A DNA stretch of 44,787 nucleotides from CAYZIB01 sp964478425 (GTDB lineage Bacteria > Bacillota_I > Bacilli_A > Acholeplasmatales > WRBM01): positions 1 to 44,787 of the forward strand of contig CAYZIB010000010.1 in assembly GCA_964478425.1 (NCBI GenBank), given 5' to 3'. Each line of letters starts with the position of its first letter. Within the stretch, counting starts at the first letter, position 1. The notes under the pieces are model-generated. The model had not been told where the DNA came from and made no database searches. It saw only the letters and a list, made by a program, of their open reading frames with translations. Position numbers and translations under genes: made by a program. Below, piece by piece: positions 24,510 to 32,962 of the stretch.

Positions 24510-25784
24510 ATGCTAGATATTAAATATGTATGTGATAATATTGAAGAAGTTATTAAAAGATTAAATACAAGAAATGGTGATTATAGTTATTTAAGAGAAG
24601 TTGTTGAATTAGATCAAAAAAGAAGAGATAACATAAAAACATCAGAAAATTTAAAAGCAAAAAGAAATGAAGAATCTAAAAAAGTAGGATTATATAAAAA
24701 AGAAGGTAAAGATGCAACAAGTTTAATGGAAGAAATTAAACAAACGGGAGAAAAAATCAAGAATTTAGATGCTGAATTAGATATAATTAATAAAAGAATA
24801 AAAGATATTTTAATGGCGACACCTAATTTACCAAATAAAGATATTACAATTGGTAAAGATGAATCAAGTAATAAGGAAATTAAAAAATTTAAAGAACCAA
24901 CAAAATTTGATTTTCCTGTAAAAGACCATGTTGATTTAGGAGAAAAATTAGGAATTTTAGATTTTGAAAGAGCAGCTAAAATAACAGGTCCAAGATTTGT
25001 TATATATAAAGGTTTAGGAGCAAGACTAGAAAGATCATTAATTCAATTTATGATGGACTTACATAGTAACGAACATGGATTTACAGAATGTATGCCTCCT
25101 TATATTGTAAATAGAGATTCAATGTTAGGTACAGGACAATTTCCTAAATTTGAAGATGATGCATATAAGTTAATGGGTGATGAAAATTGGGTTTTAAATC
25201 CAACAGCGGAAGTTCCGACTATAAATATGTATAGAGATGAAATTTTAGACGGAGATAAATTACCATTAAAATATTGCTCATATACAACAGCATTTAGAAG
25301 TGAAGCTGGTTCTGCTGGTAGAGATACAAGAGGAATTTTAAGACAACATCAATTTAATAAAGTTGAATTAATTAAATTTACTAAACCAGAAGATTCATAT
25401 AACGAATTAGAGTCAATGTTAGAATGTAGCGAAAAAGTTTTAAAGTTATTAGATATTCCATATAGAGTTGTTGAATTATGTACTGGAGATATAGGGTTTG
25501 GAATGGCTAAAACATATGATATTGAAGTATGGATTCCATCACAAAATACATATAGAGAAATAGGATCTATTTCAAATGCAGAAGATTATCAAGCAAGAAG
25601 AGCAAGTATTAGATTTAAAAGAACAAAAGATTCTAAAACAGAATTTGTTCATACATTAAACGGAAGTGGACTTGCTGTAGGAAGAACAGTTATTGCTGTT
25701 ATGGAAAATTATCAAAATGAAGATGGAACAATAACAGTTCCTGAAGTATTAAGACCGTACATGAAGGTTGATGTAATTAAATAA
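24510..25784 (+). CDS. serS: Seryl-tRNA synthetase
   Basis: Charges tRNA-Ser. 424 residues, normal. The N-terminal tRNA-binding coiled-coil arm spans about 30-110; the class II core has TAEVP, motif 2 FRSEAGSAGRDTRGILRQHQF, EIGSISNAEDYQARR and motif 3 GSGLAVGRTVIAVME. AAAGGAGG ribosome site. Controlled by the serine T-box leader and ended by its own hairpin. Confidence 0.97.
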   Translation: MLDIKYVCDNIEEVIKRLNTRNGDYSYLREVVELDQKRRDNIKTSENLKAKRNEESKKVGLYKKEGKDATSLMEEIKQTGEKIKNLDAELDIINKRIKDILMATPNLPNKDITIGKDESSNKEIKKFKEPTKFDFPVKDHVDLGEKLGILDFERAAKITGPRFVIYKGLGARLERSLIQFMMDLHSNEHGFTECMPPYIVNRDSMLGTGQFPKFEDDAYKLMGDENWVLNPTAEVPTINMYRDEILDGDKLPLKYCSYTTAFRSEAGSAGRDTRGILRQHQFNKVELIKFTKPEDSYNELESMLECSEKVLKLLDIPYRVVELCTGDIGFGMAKTYDIEVWIPSQNTYREIGSISNAEDYQARRASIRFKRTKDSKTEFVHTLNGSGLAVGRTVIAVMENYQNEDGTITVPEVLRPYMKVDVIK

Positions 25785-25808
25785 AAAAGGACAAAGTCCT
25801 TTTTATTT
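25784..25808 (+). terminator. Terminator of serS
   Basis: A 9-bp stem AAAAAGGAC/GTCCTTTTT with an AAA loop, then T/A-rich tail. Confidence 0.88.
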
Positions 25809-25872
25809 TAAATTTAATGGTTTATTTATTACAAAAAGTATATAATATAAATAAGAGGTTGAGGTGAAATTA

Positions 25873-26538
25873 ATGCCTAAATTAATATTGGTTGAAGATG
25901 AAGAAGATCTATTAAAATTAATAAAAAAATATTTTGTTTTAGAAAAGTTTGAATGTTTAACTTTTGATAATGCTGAAGATACTTTAGATTATATTAATGA
26001 TGATGTAGATATTTATATATTAGATATTATGTTAAAAGGAAAAATGACAGGATACGATCTTCTTTTAAAAATAAAAGAAAAAACACCTAATACTCCTGTT
26101 ATCTTTATATCAGCAAGAGATAAAGATATAGATAAAATAAAAGGATTAGAATTAGGATCTGATGATTACATATCTAAACCATTTTCTATAAGAGAATTAG
26201 TTTTAAGAGTTAAAGCAATATTAAGAAGAAGTAATAAAAATAACGTTAAAATTAATTATAATAAATATGATAATTATATTATTGATTTTGAACAAAAAAC
26301 AGTTAAAGAAAATGATTCTTATATTGATTTAACTGTAAAAGAATTTGCATTATTAGAATTTTATTTAAAAAATTTAGGAAAGGAAATATCTAGAGAAGAA
26401 ATACTTTTAGCTATTTGGGGCGAAGATTATTTTGGTTCCAATAGAGTTGTTGATGATACAAATAGAAGATTAAGAGTTAAAATGCCAGATTTAAGAATAG
26501 ATAGTATTTATGCTTATGGATATAGGTTAAACAAATGA
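25873..26538 (+). CDS. OmpR/PhoB-family response regulator
   Basis: 221 residues. Receiver domain with the acidic pair in VEDEED, the phosphorylated Asp51 in YILDIML, Thr/Ser in FISARD and Lys in YISKPFS; then a winged-helix DNA-binding domain (LTVKEFALLEFYL...NRVVDDTNRRLRVKM...YGYRL). Forms a two-component pair with the overlapping kinase. A GTG at 25864 is in frame but lies in the GAGGTG ribosome site; ATG 25873 is preferred. The signal it answers is unknown. Confidence 0.93.
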   Translation: MPKLILVEDEEDLLKLIKKYFVLEKFECLTFDNAEDTLDYINDDVDIYILDIMLKGKMTGYDLLLKIKEKTPNTPVIFISARDKDIDKIKGLELGSDDYISKPFSIRELVLRVKAILRRSNKNNVKINYNKYDNYIIDFEQKTVKENDSYIDLTVKEFALLEFYLKNLGKEISREEILLAIWGEDYFGSNRVVDDTNRRLRVKMPDLRIDSIYAYGYRLNK

Positions 26539-27800
26539 AAAAAAGCTTATCTTTTAAAATAATTGCGGTTTTTTCTTTTGTACTTCTTCTTTCTATTACA
26601 ATATGTAGTGTTATTATATATACATATTCTAATTCATTATATCAAAAAGAAAATTACGATAGATTAACACTTTATTTAAGTAGTTTGCCTTCAAATATGG
26701 AAAATTATATTGAAGAAAATTCATATACAGATATTGGTGTAATATATGAATTAAAAAATGAAATTTATTATAATAACATTGCAAAAAAATATAAAGTTAA
26801 TCCAGAAGAATTTTTAGAAAATCTTAACTTAAATAATTTACCAAAAACTGGATTTATTAAATTAAACCAAAAATATTATTATGTAGGAATAATAAAAAAC
26901 AATCAAAAAATTGTTGTTTTTACAAATAGTGATTATATAAATTCCTTACAAAAAAAGATACTTCTGCCAACTATTTTTACATTTTTAATTGTTTTTATAT
27001 TAGGAATTTATATACTTTTTTATTGGAGTAATAAATTTGTTTTAAGACTAAAAAACATTAAACAAAATGTTGTTGGAAAAGAAGTTTCAAAAGAAATATT
27101 AAAAAATTATCCAGATGATGAGATTAAAGATTTGGGTATTGAAATAATTAATATGCAAGAAAAATTATTTAAAAATGAAGAAACAAAAAAAGAAATGTTA
27201 CAAAATGTATCACATGATTTTAAAACTCCTATTGCAGTTATAAAATCATATGCAGAAGCAGTATTAGATGGTGTTGAGGAAAAAGATGGATTAAATATAA
27301 TTATTAAACAAGCAAACTTATTAGAGAATAAAGTAAAAAAACTATTAGAAATAACAAAATTAGAGTATATTTCAGATAAAAAAGATTTTTCAAATATAAA
27401 TTTAAAACCAATAATTAATGATGTAATAATTAATTATAAACATCAAACTAATATTAAATTTATATTAGAATTAGAAGATATTTATTTTGTTGGATATAAG
27501 GATAATTATTATAGTATTATTAATAATATTATTGAAAATGGAATAAGATATGCTAAAACATATATAAAAATTATATTAAAAGATAATTGTTTAAGTATAA
27601 AAAATGATGGCAAAATGATTGAAGAAGAATTTTTAAATAATATATTTACTCCATATGAAAAAGGGAATAATGGCAAATTTGGGTTAGGCATGACAATAGT
27701 AAAAAGATCTCTTGATTTTTTTGGGTATGATATAAAAATTAATCAAGATTTAACAGGTGTAGAATTTATAATAAAACGAAAGGAAGATTTTAATGAATAA
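26535..27800 (+). CDS. Sensor histidine kinase
   Basis: 421 residues. Two membrane spans (about 9-30 and 142-164) enclose an extracellular sensor region of about 110 residues with no recognised fold. A HAMP-like linker leads to the HisKA helix with the phosphorylated His227 in VSHDFKTPIAV, then the HATPase with the N box (IIENGIRYAK) and G box (GKFGLGMTIVKRSL). The HATPase is compact. Start ATG overlaps the regulator's stop (ATGA); the M29 aminopeptidase gene overlaps its end by 8 bases, so all three form one operon. Confidence 0.93.
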   Translation: MKKSLSFKIIAVFSFVLLLSITICSVIIYTYSNSLYQKENYDRLTLYLSSLPSNMENYIEENSYTDIGVIYELKNEIYYNNIAKKYKVNPEEFLENLNLNNLPKTGFIKLNQKYYYVGIIKNNQKIVVFTNSDYINSLQKKILLPTIFTFLIVFILGIYILFYWSNKFVLRLKNIKQNVVGKEVSKEILKNYPDDEIKDLGIEIINMQEKLFKNEETKKEMLQNVSHDFKTPIAVIKSYAEAVLDGVEEKDGLNIIIKQANLLENKVKKLLEITKLEYISDKKDFSNINLKPIINDVIINYKHQTNIKFILELEDIYFVGYKDNYYSIINNIIENGIRYAKTYIKIILKDNCLSIKNDGKMIEEEFLNNIFTPYEKGNNGKFGLGMTIVKRSLDFFGYDIKINQDLTGVEFIIKRKEDFNE

Positions 27801-29025
27801 TAAAATAAAAAAATATGCTGAACTTATTGTTAAAGTTGGTATAAATATAAAACAAGGTCAAATTTTACAAATAAAATCAGATATTGAAGCAAAAGATTTA
27901 GTAAGAGAAATAGTAAAATGTGCATATTTATCTGGGGCTAAAGAAGTATTGGTTGATTATTCAGATAATGAGGTAACAAGAACAAAATATTTACTTCAAG
28001 ATAAAGATGCATTTAAAGAAATTCCAGATTATATAATTAAAAAATTTGATTATTTTATGGATAATAATGTTGCATCTATTAGTATTACTTCTCCAAACCC
28101 AGAATTACTAAAAGGTGTAGATGTAGAAAAAATAAAAATTGCTAACAATACTTCTAATATTGCTTTAAAAAAATATAGTGATTATATGATGGCTTCTTCT
28201 AGTCAATGGTGTGTTGTTGGATATCCATCTAAAATCTGGGCTAAAAAAGTATATCCAGAATTACCTGTTGATTTAGCTTTTGATAAATTGTTAGACGATA
28301 TATTATATGCATCAAGAGTAACTTCAGATAATGATCCGGTTAGTGAATTTAAAAAGCATATTGATAATTTAGAAAATAAAGCAGAAAAAATGAATAAATT
28401 TAACTTTGAATATTTACATTTTAAAAATAGTTTAGGAACAAATTTAAAAGTATATTTAGTTAAAGATCATATTTGGGCTGGCGGAGGAGAAAAAAGTTTG
28501 AATGGAGTTTATTTTGCTGCAAATATTCCTACAGAAGAAATTTTTACAATGCCAGACAAAAATAAAGTATATGGAAGAGTTTATTCTACAAAACCATTAG
28601 TTTATCAAGGAAATATTATAGATGAATTTTATTTAGATTTTAATAACGGAGAAGTTATTAATTTTGATGCGAAAAAAGGAAAGGAATATTTAGAATTATT
28701 ACTAAATAGTGATCAAGGAAGTAAAAGATTAGGAGAGGTAGCTTTAATATCATATGATTCTCCAATTTCAAATAGAAACATATTGTTTTATAATACATTA
28801 TTTGATGAAAATGCATCATGTCATTTAGCGTTAGGTAATGCATATCCAATGAATTTAAAAAATGCAAATAACATGACTTTAGAAGAATTAGAAGAAAAAG
28901 GATTTAATGTTTCGGTTAATCATGTGGATTTCATGTTTGGATCTAGTGATTTGGAAGTTAGTGGATTTAAAGAAAATGGAGAAGAAATAAAACTTTTTGT
29001 AGATGGGAATTTTATAGATTTATAA
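27793..29025 (+). CDS. M29 family aminopeptidase (AmpS/PepS type)
   Basis: A 410-residue cytosolic metallo-aminopeptidase of the thermophilic-aminopeptidase family. N-terminal YAELIVKVGINIKQGQIL is typical; the metal-binding half has ANIPTEEIFTMPD (Glu ligand), SKRLGEVALI (second Glu), the His of CHLALG, NHVDFMFGS (His and Asp). It releases N-terminal residues from peptides and so feeds amino acid recycling. Overlapping the kinase gene, it is expressed with the two-component system; whether it is a target or simply a passenger cannot be said. Confidence 0.92.
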   Translation: MNNKIKKYAELIVKVGINIKQGQILQIKSDIEAKDLVREIVKCAYLSGAKEVLVDYSDNEVTRTKYLLQDKDAFKEIPDYIIKKFDYFMDNNVASISITSPNPELLKGVDVEKIKIANNTSNIALKKYSDYMMASSSQWCVVGYPSKIWAKKVYPELPVDLAFDKLLDDILYASRVTSDNDPVSEFKKHIDNLENKAEKMNKFNFEYLHFKNSLGTNLKVYLVKDHIWAGGGEKSLNGVYFAANIPTEEIFTMPDKNKVYGRVYSTKPLVYQGNIIDEFYLDFNNGEVINFDAKKGKEYLELLLNSDQGSKRLGEVALISYDSPISNRNILFYNTLFDENASCHLALGNAYPMNLKNANNMTLEELEEKGFNVSVNHVDFMFGSSDLEVSGFKENGEEIKLFVDGNFIDL

Positions 29026-29029
29026 AAAT

Positions 29030-29078
29030 AAAAAGGATTATATCTATTTAATTTGATTTTATAGAAACAATCCTTTTT
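29030..29078. terminator. Bidirectional terminator between the aminopeptidase and psuG
   Basis: A 10-bp stem AAAAAGGATT/AATCCTTTTT with a 29-base loop that may itself fold (CTAT/ATAG) lies between convergent genes. Confidence 0.75.
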
Positions 29079-29082
29079 TATT

Positions 29083-29994
29083 TTATTTTAAATTATAATA
29101 ATCTTTTGCAATTTTTGTAGCGAGTATTACATTGTTATAAACTAATTTAATGTTTGATTCTAAACTCTTGCCTTGAGTTAAATCGCATATTGTTTTTAGT
29201 AAATATGGTGTTGCATCTTTTCCAGTTATATTTTCTTCATCCATTTTTTTAATTGCTTCATTAATGTTGTTATTGATAAAATAATAATCCATTTCATATT
29301 CTTTTGGTATAGGGTTACAAACAAGCATTCCAGAAGATAATTTTAAATTGTTTTTTTCTTTAAAAATATTTGCAATTAAATTTGTATCATCTATTCTATA
29401 ATTAAGTTTAATAGTTTTTCCATTTGTGTAAAACTCAGGTAAATAGTCAGTTTTATATCCTAAAATTAGAACACCTTTTGTTTCTAAATATTCCATTGTC
29501 TTTGGTAAATCTAATATAGATTTAACTCCTGCTGAAACAACTAAAACATTTGTTTTAGAAAATTCATCTAGGTCAGCTGATATATCAAATGTTTTTTCTG
29601 CACCTCTATGTACTCCCCCTATTCCACCTGTTGCAAAAAATTTTATATTAGCAAGATTTGCTAAAATCATAGTTGCTGCAACAGTAGTCGCGCCATCTTG
29701 TGATTTTGCTATAACTAAAGGAATATCTCTTCTAGATACTTTTAATATTTTAGTTCCTTGCTTTGCTAGATATTCTAATTCTTCATATTCTAATCCTATT
29801 TTTATTTTTCCTTTTATAATTGCTATTGTTGCTGGACAACATCCGTTATCTCTTACTAATTGTTCGCAATTTTTTGCTGTTTCTAAGTTTTTTGGATAAG
29901 GCATTCCGTGACTTATAATTGTTGATTCAAGTGCAATAATCGGGATATTTAAATTTATTGCATTTAAAACTTCTTTGCTGTATTCTATATTCAT
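29083..29994 (-). CDS. psuG: Pseudouridine-5'-phosphate glycosidase
   Basis: Splits pseudouridine 5'-phosphate to uracil and ribose 5-phosphate, salvaging pseudouridine from RNA turnover. About 304 residues. Family marks are ALESTIISHGMPYP (catalytic Glu), KVSRRDIP (Lys), DGATTVAATM, FATGGIGGVHRGAE, VVSAGVKSILDLPKT and the C-terminal TPYLLK. An ATG 12 bases upstream is in frame but GGTGAG then ATG 29994 is the better start. The usual partner kinase psuK is not next to it; a kinase elsewhere would be needed. Own extended -10 promoter. Confidence 0.95.
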   Translation of the reverse strand: MNIEYSKEVLNAINLNIPIIALESTIISHGMPYPKNLETAKNCEQLVRDNGCCPATIAIIKGKIKIGLEYEELEYLAKQGTKILKVSRRDIPLVIAKSQDGATTVAATMILANLANIKFFATGGIGGVHRGAEKTFDISADLDEFSKTNVLVVSAGVKSILDLPKTMEYLETKGVLILGYKTDYLPEFYTNGKTIKLNYRIDDTNLIANIFKEKNNLKLSSGMLVCNPIPKEYEMDYYFINNNINEAIKKMDEENITGKDATPYLLKTICDLTQGKSLESNIKLVYNNVILATKIAKDYYNLK

Positions 29995-30010
29995 TTTTCT
30001 CACCATATTA

Positions 30011-30019
30011 ATTATATCA
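30011..30019 (-). promoter_or_regulatory. Extended -10 promoter of psuG
   Basis: Minus-strand TGATATAAT (hexamer 30011-30016), about 17 bases before the ATG; a very short leader is predicted. Confidence 0.65.
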
Positions 30020-30048
30020 AAAATTATATGTTTTTAAAATAAAAAAAT

Positions 30049-30162
30049 AATCTCTTATTAACCATCTTCACTCACAAAAATGAAAAAGCTTATGGCTGCT
30101 ACCTCTCGGTCCTGACCAGGTTCACTATCATTCCTTGAATGAAGATGATTAATAAGAGATTA
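30049..30162 (-). ncRNA. ffs: Signal recognition particle RNA (small bacterial type)
   Basis: About 113 bases. The conserved domain IV core reads, on the minus strand, ACCTGGTCAGGACCG followed by GAGAGGTAGCAGCC, which binds Ffh. The 5' and 3' ends form a long stem (AATCTCTTATTAA with its complement, continued by CATCTTCA). The 3' arm is followed by a T-run, so the terminal stem also terminates transcription. No Alu domain is visible. It binds Ffh to target membrane proteins. Confidence 0.93.
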
Positions 30163-30169
30163 TATACAT

Positions 30170-30197
30170 ATTATATCATGTTTTTTTTTATTATCAA
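30170..30197 (-). promoter_or_regulatory. Promoter of the SRP RNA gene
   Basis: TTGATA (30192-30197), 16 bases, extended -10 TGATATAAT (hexamer 30170-30175) on the minus strand. The -35 overlaps the tadA stop codon. Confidence 0.85.
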
Positions 30198-30640
30198 TAT
30201 CTTAACTTTTTAAAAAAATCTAAAAGTATAGTTGATGATTCTTTATTATTTAAATGTTCATAATGTTTTAATTTGTGATTGTTCTTTAATTCTAATATGT
30301 TTATTAAAGATCCACATCCTCCAAATTTATGATCATAGGCTCCAAAATATAATTCAGAAATTCTAGATTGAATTATTGCTCCTGCACACATTAAACATGG
30401 TTCAAGAGTTACATACATTATGCAACCATCAAGTCTCCATGATTTTAATTTTTTGCTAGCTTTATGAATTGCGATTATTTCAGCATGAGCAAGACAATTA
30501 TGTTTTTTTTCTTTTATATTATGAGCTTTAGCTATTATTTTATTATTTTTAACTATAACACAACCAACTGGAACTTCCTTTTTTTTATATGATTTTTTTG
30601 CTTCTTTTAATGCAAAATTTAAATAATATTCATGATTCAT
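30194..30640 (-). CDS. tadA: tRNA adenosine(34) deaminase TadA
   Basis: Converts A34 to inosine in tRNA-Arg(ACG). 148 residues, normal. The cytidine/deoxycytidylate deaminase zinc site is complete: HAE (His52, catalytic Glu54) and PCLMC (Cys82, Cys85). RISELYFGAYDHKFGGCGS is the typical TadA C-terminal part. Start ATG overlaps the tdk stop (ATGA), so it is co-translated with tdk. Confidence 0.95.
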   Translation of the reverse strand: MNHEYYLNFALKEAKKSYKKKEVPVGCVIVKNNKIIAKAHNIKEKKHNCLAHAEIIAIHKASKKLKSWRLDGCIMYVTLEPCLMCAGAIIQSRISELYFGAYDHKFGGCGSLINILELKNNHKLKHYEHLNNKESSTILLDFFKKLRY

Positions 30641-31206
30641 CTTTTTAACACTTTATGGCAGTTTCTACATCTAGGTTCATATGATTCTGTTGCACCTATT
30701 AAAATGGTAGGTTCGTCTTCAAAGGCTTCTTTTCCGTTTATAATTCTTTGAGTTTTTGTTGCATTTTCTCCGCATACTACACAAATTGCTGTTAATTTTG
30801 TAATACTATCAGCAATTGCTAATAAATCTGGAATAATTCCAAATGGTTGGCCTTTAAAATCACAATCTAATCCTGCTACTATTATTCTTTTTCCGTTATT
30901 TGCTAAATTGTTTACAATATTAATTAATTCATGATCAAAAAATTGTACTTCATCAATTACTATTGCATCTGTTTCTTCTTTTATATAATTCAAAATTTCT
31001 TTTGCATCTTTTATATTAATAGAAGATGTATAATTTTTATTATGACTTACAATTTTATCTTCTGCGTATCTATTATCTATAGTTGGCTTAAATACAAGTG
31101 TGTTTTTTTTGGCATATTCTAATCTTTTTACTCTTCTGATTAGTTCTTCACTTTTACCTGCAAACATTGGTCCGCAGATTACTTCAATACTTCCAATTTT
31201 TTTCAT
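30637..31206 (-). CDS. tdk: Thymidine kinase
   Basis: Salvages thymidine to dTMP. 189 residues, the type II tetrameric family. P-loop GPMFAGKS (12-19), Walker B DEVQFF (catalytic Glu), and a zinc site with CVVCG and CRNCHK. An upstream ATG (31236) would begin inside the rpmE terminator; the ATG at 31206 has GAGGTG at good spacing. It follows rpmE closely, so transcripts probably arrive by read-through of that terminator. Confidence 0.95.
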   Translation of the reverse strand: MKKIGSIEVICGPMFAGKSEELIRRVKRLEYAKKNTLVFKPTIDNRYAEDKIVSHNKNYTSSINIKDAKEILNYIKEETDAIVIDEVQFFDHELINIVNNLANNGKRIIVAGLDCDFKGQPFGIIPDLLAIADSITKLTAICVVCGENATKTQRIINGKEAFEDEPTILIGATESYEPRCRNCHKVLKR

Positions 31207-31224
31207 TAAAGCACCTCTATCTAA

Positions 31225-31246
31225 TAAAAAAACCACTAAGTGGCTT
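31225..31246 (-). terminator. Terminator of rpmE
   Basis: A 7-bp stem with one G-U pair (31230-31236 with 31240-31246), a TTA loop on the minus strand and an eight-T run. The next gene, tdk, begins about 20 bases on. Confidence 0.7.
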
Positions 31247-31460
31247 ATTTATTTTCTTGTTTAATACCATAACGTTTATTGAATTTATCAATTCTTCCGT
31301 CTGATTGAGTAAATGTTTGTTTTCCTGTATAGAATGGATGACAATTTGAACATGTATCAACTTTAATGTTTTTGTTAGTTGAACCTGTTTCAAAAGTATT
31401 ACCACAAGTTGCACAAACTACTGTTACTTTATGATATTCTGGATGAATTCCTTTTTTCAT
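31245..31460 (-). CDS. rpmE: 50S ribosomal protein L31, zinc-binding form
   Basis: 71 residues starting MKKGIHPEYHKVTVVCATCG. Four cysteines in two CxxC pairs (16/19, 37/40) mark the zinc-holding form rather than the zinc-free paralogue made under zinc limitation. HPFYTGKQ is conserved in L31. AAGGAGTG ribosome site. Confidence 0.95.
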   Translation of the reverse strand: MKKGIHPEYHKVTVVCATCGNTFETGSTNKNIKVDTCSNCHPFYTGKQTFTQSDGRIDKFNKRYGIKQENK

Positions 31461-31506
31461 CTTTTACACTCCTTCCGCCATGATTTTAAATCATAGTAAG
31501 TTCTTC
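31461..31506 (-). promoter_or_regulatory. rpmE leader with small hairpin
   Basis: The predicted 46-base leader contains a perfect 7-bp arm palindrome (ATGATTT/AAATCAT with one loop base) just upstream of AAGGAGTG. L31 represses its own translation through leader structures in several bacteria; whether this hairpin does so is inference. Confidence 0.35.
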
Positions 31507-31512
31507 TTGCAA

Positions 31513-31541
31513 ATTATAACATATTGTTTTTGATAATGCAA
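31513..31541 (-). promoter_or_regulatory. Promoter of rpmE
   Basis: TTGCAT (31536-31541), 17 bases, extended -10 TGTTATAAT (hexamer 31513-31518) on the minus strand. Confidence 0.82.
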
Positions 31542-31601
31542 GGTGTAAAATTTTTATTAGATTAAAATTTATGAATAACATATGATAGTTCTTAAATTAA
31601 A

Positions 31602-32861
31602 TTAATTATTATATATAATATTTGCATTACATTTTATTAGATTATCGATTAATGAATCATATCCTCGATTAATATATTCGTAATTTTCTATTTTTAATGA
31701 TTCGGAATTTAATCCCGCAAATATTAATGAGGCTGCTCCTCTCAAATCATATGCATATACTATCCCTTTATCAAATTTTTTTATTCCGGTAATAATTATT
31801 TCATTATTGCTTATAAAAGATATTTTAGCTCCTATTTTTGTTAATTCGTGAAAAGAATTTAGTCTATTTTCAAAAATATTTTCTTTTAATGTGGATTTGT
31901 TATTATCTGAAAGGAGTTGTAATATTCCAAGTATTGGCATAATATCTGTTGGTATATCTGGATAACTATTTGTTTCAAAATTGAAATTTTTAAGGAAACT
32001 ACTATGTATTTTAATTTTATTATTGTTTATTATTTCTATATTTGCATTTGCATCGGTTAATAATTTTAATGGTTTTAAAATATGATTTATATTAACATTA
32101 TTTAATGTTAATTCACTAAAGTTTTTTAAACCGAAACATATATATGTTAAAGTTTCGATTCTATCAGGTATAAATTTATATACGATATCTATATTTTTAA
32201 TTATATCCTTTTTGCCTTCAATAATTATATAATTATTTAATCTAAAGCATTTAAACCCAAGAACATTTAAAAAATTTATAATATCATCAACTTCTGGCTC
32301 AGTTGCGGGATTTTCTATAATTGTTACTCCTTGAAGATATGTTGAAGATAATAATATATTAATGGTTGCTCCAACGGACTTTTTTTCTAATGCTATTAAA
32401 TTTGGAATCATATTTTTCCCAGAAATTTCAATTGTATTATTAGATAAATTTAAATCAGCGTTTAATTTTTTAAAACCGAATAAATGAAGATCAATAGGCC
32501 TTGATCCTATGTTGCATCCACCAGGATATAAAATATTTATATATTTATATCTTGCCAAAAATACTCCCATAAAGTAATATGATGCTCTTAATTTTTTTAT
32601 ATTTTTTTCAAACGTTTTGTTATAGTTTATTTCTTTAGAAAAAATTATTAGAGTATTATTATTAAATTTATATTTAATTTTTAATTCGTCAAATATTTCT
32701 AGAATATTTATGATATCTTCTATATAGGGTATATTTTGTAAAGTTATTTTTCCATTTACTAAAAGAGATGCAATTATAATTGGTAATGCGCTGTTTTTTG
32801 AACCTAATATATTAATTTCGCCTTTTAAGTTTAGACTCTCTTTGATTGTTATTGAACTCAT
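31602..32861 (-). CDS. murA: UDP-N-acetylglucosamine 1-carboxyvinyltransferase MurA
   Basis: Transfers enolpyruvate from PEP to UDP-GlcNAc, the first committed step of peptidoglycan synthesis. 419 residues, normal. Key residues are kept: Lys22-Asn23 in GSKNSALPI, the catalytic, fosfomycin-target Cys116 in PGGCNIGSRPIDLH, Asp of YPDIPTDIMP and Arg of YDLRGAASL. Several loops diverge (for example SGKNMIPN) and it might be a second MurA copy (MurA2/MurZ). TTAGGTGA ribosome site. Shares a 100-base divergent spacer with the acyltransferase-like gene. Shows that the organism makes a wall precursor. Confidence 0.93.
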   Translation of the reverse strand: MSSITIKESLNLKGEINILGSKNSALPIIIASLLVNGKITLQNIPYIEDIINILEIFDELKIKYKFNNNTLIIFSKEINYNKTFEKNIKKLRASYYFMGVFLARYKYINILYPGGCNIGSRPIDLHLFGFKKLNADLNLSNNTIEISGKNMIPNLIALEKKSVGATINILLSSTYLQGVTIIENPATEPEVDDIINFLNVLGFKCFRLNNYIIIEGKKDIIKNIDIVYKFIPDRIETLTYICFGLKNFSELTLNNVNINHILKPLKLLTDANANIEIINNNKIKIHSSFLKNFNFETNSYPDIPTDIMPILGILQLLSDNNKSTLKENIFENRLNSFHELTKIGAKISFISNNEIIITGIKKFDKGIVYAYDLRGAASLIFAGLNSESLKIENYEYINRGYDSLIDNLIKCNANIIYNN

Positions 32862-32932
32862 TTTTTCACCTAATTAAATATATTTTTAAAAATGTATAAA
32901 TATGTATTTTTTAATGAATTAAATAAAAAAAA

Positions 32933-32941
32933 TGATATAAT
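32933..32941 (+). promoter_or_regulatory. Extended -10 promoter of the acyltransferase-like operon
   Basis: TGATATAAT (hexamer 32936-32941), about 22 bases before the ATG at 32963. No clear -35. Confidence 0.6.
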
Positions 32942-32962
32942 AGATAAAGGATGTGGTTTTTA

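Noticed and set aside
31217..31414. Second minus-strand frame of 65 codons over rpmE
   Set aside because: Out-of-frame shadow of the well-conserved L31 gene; no ribosome site.
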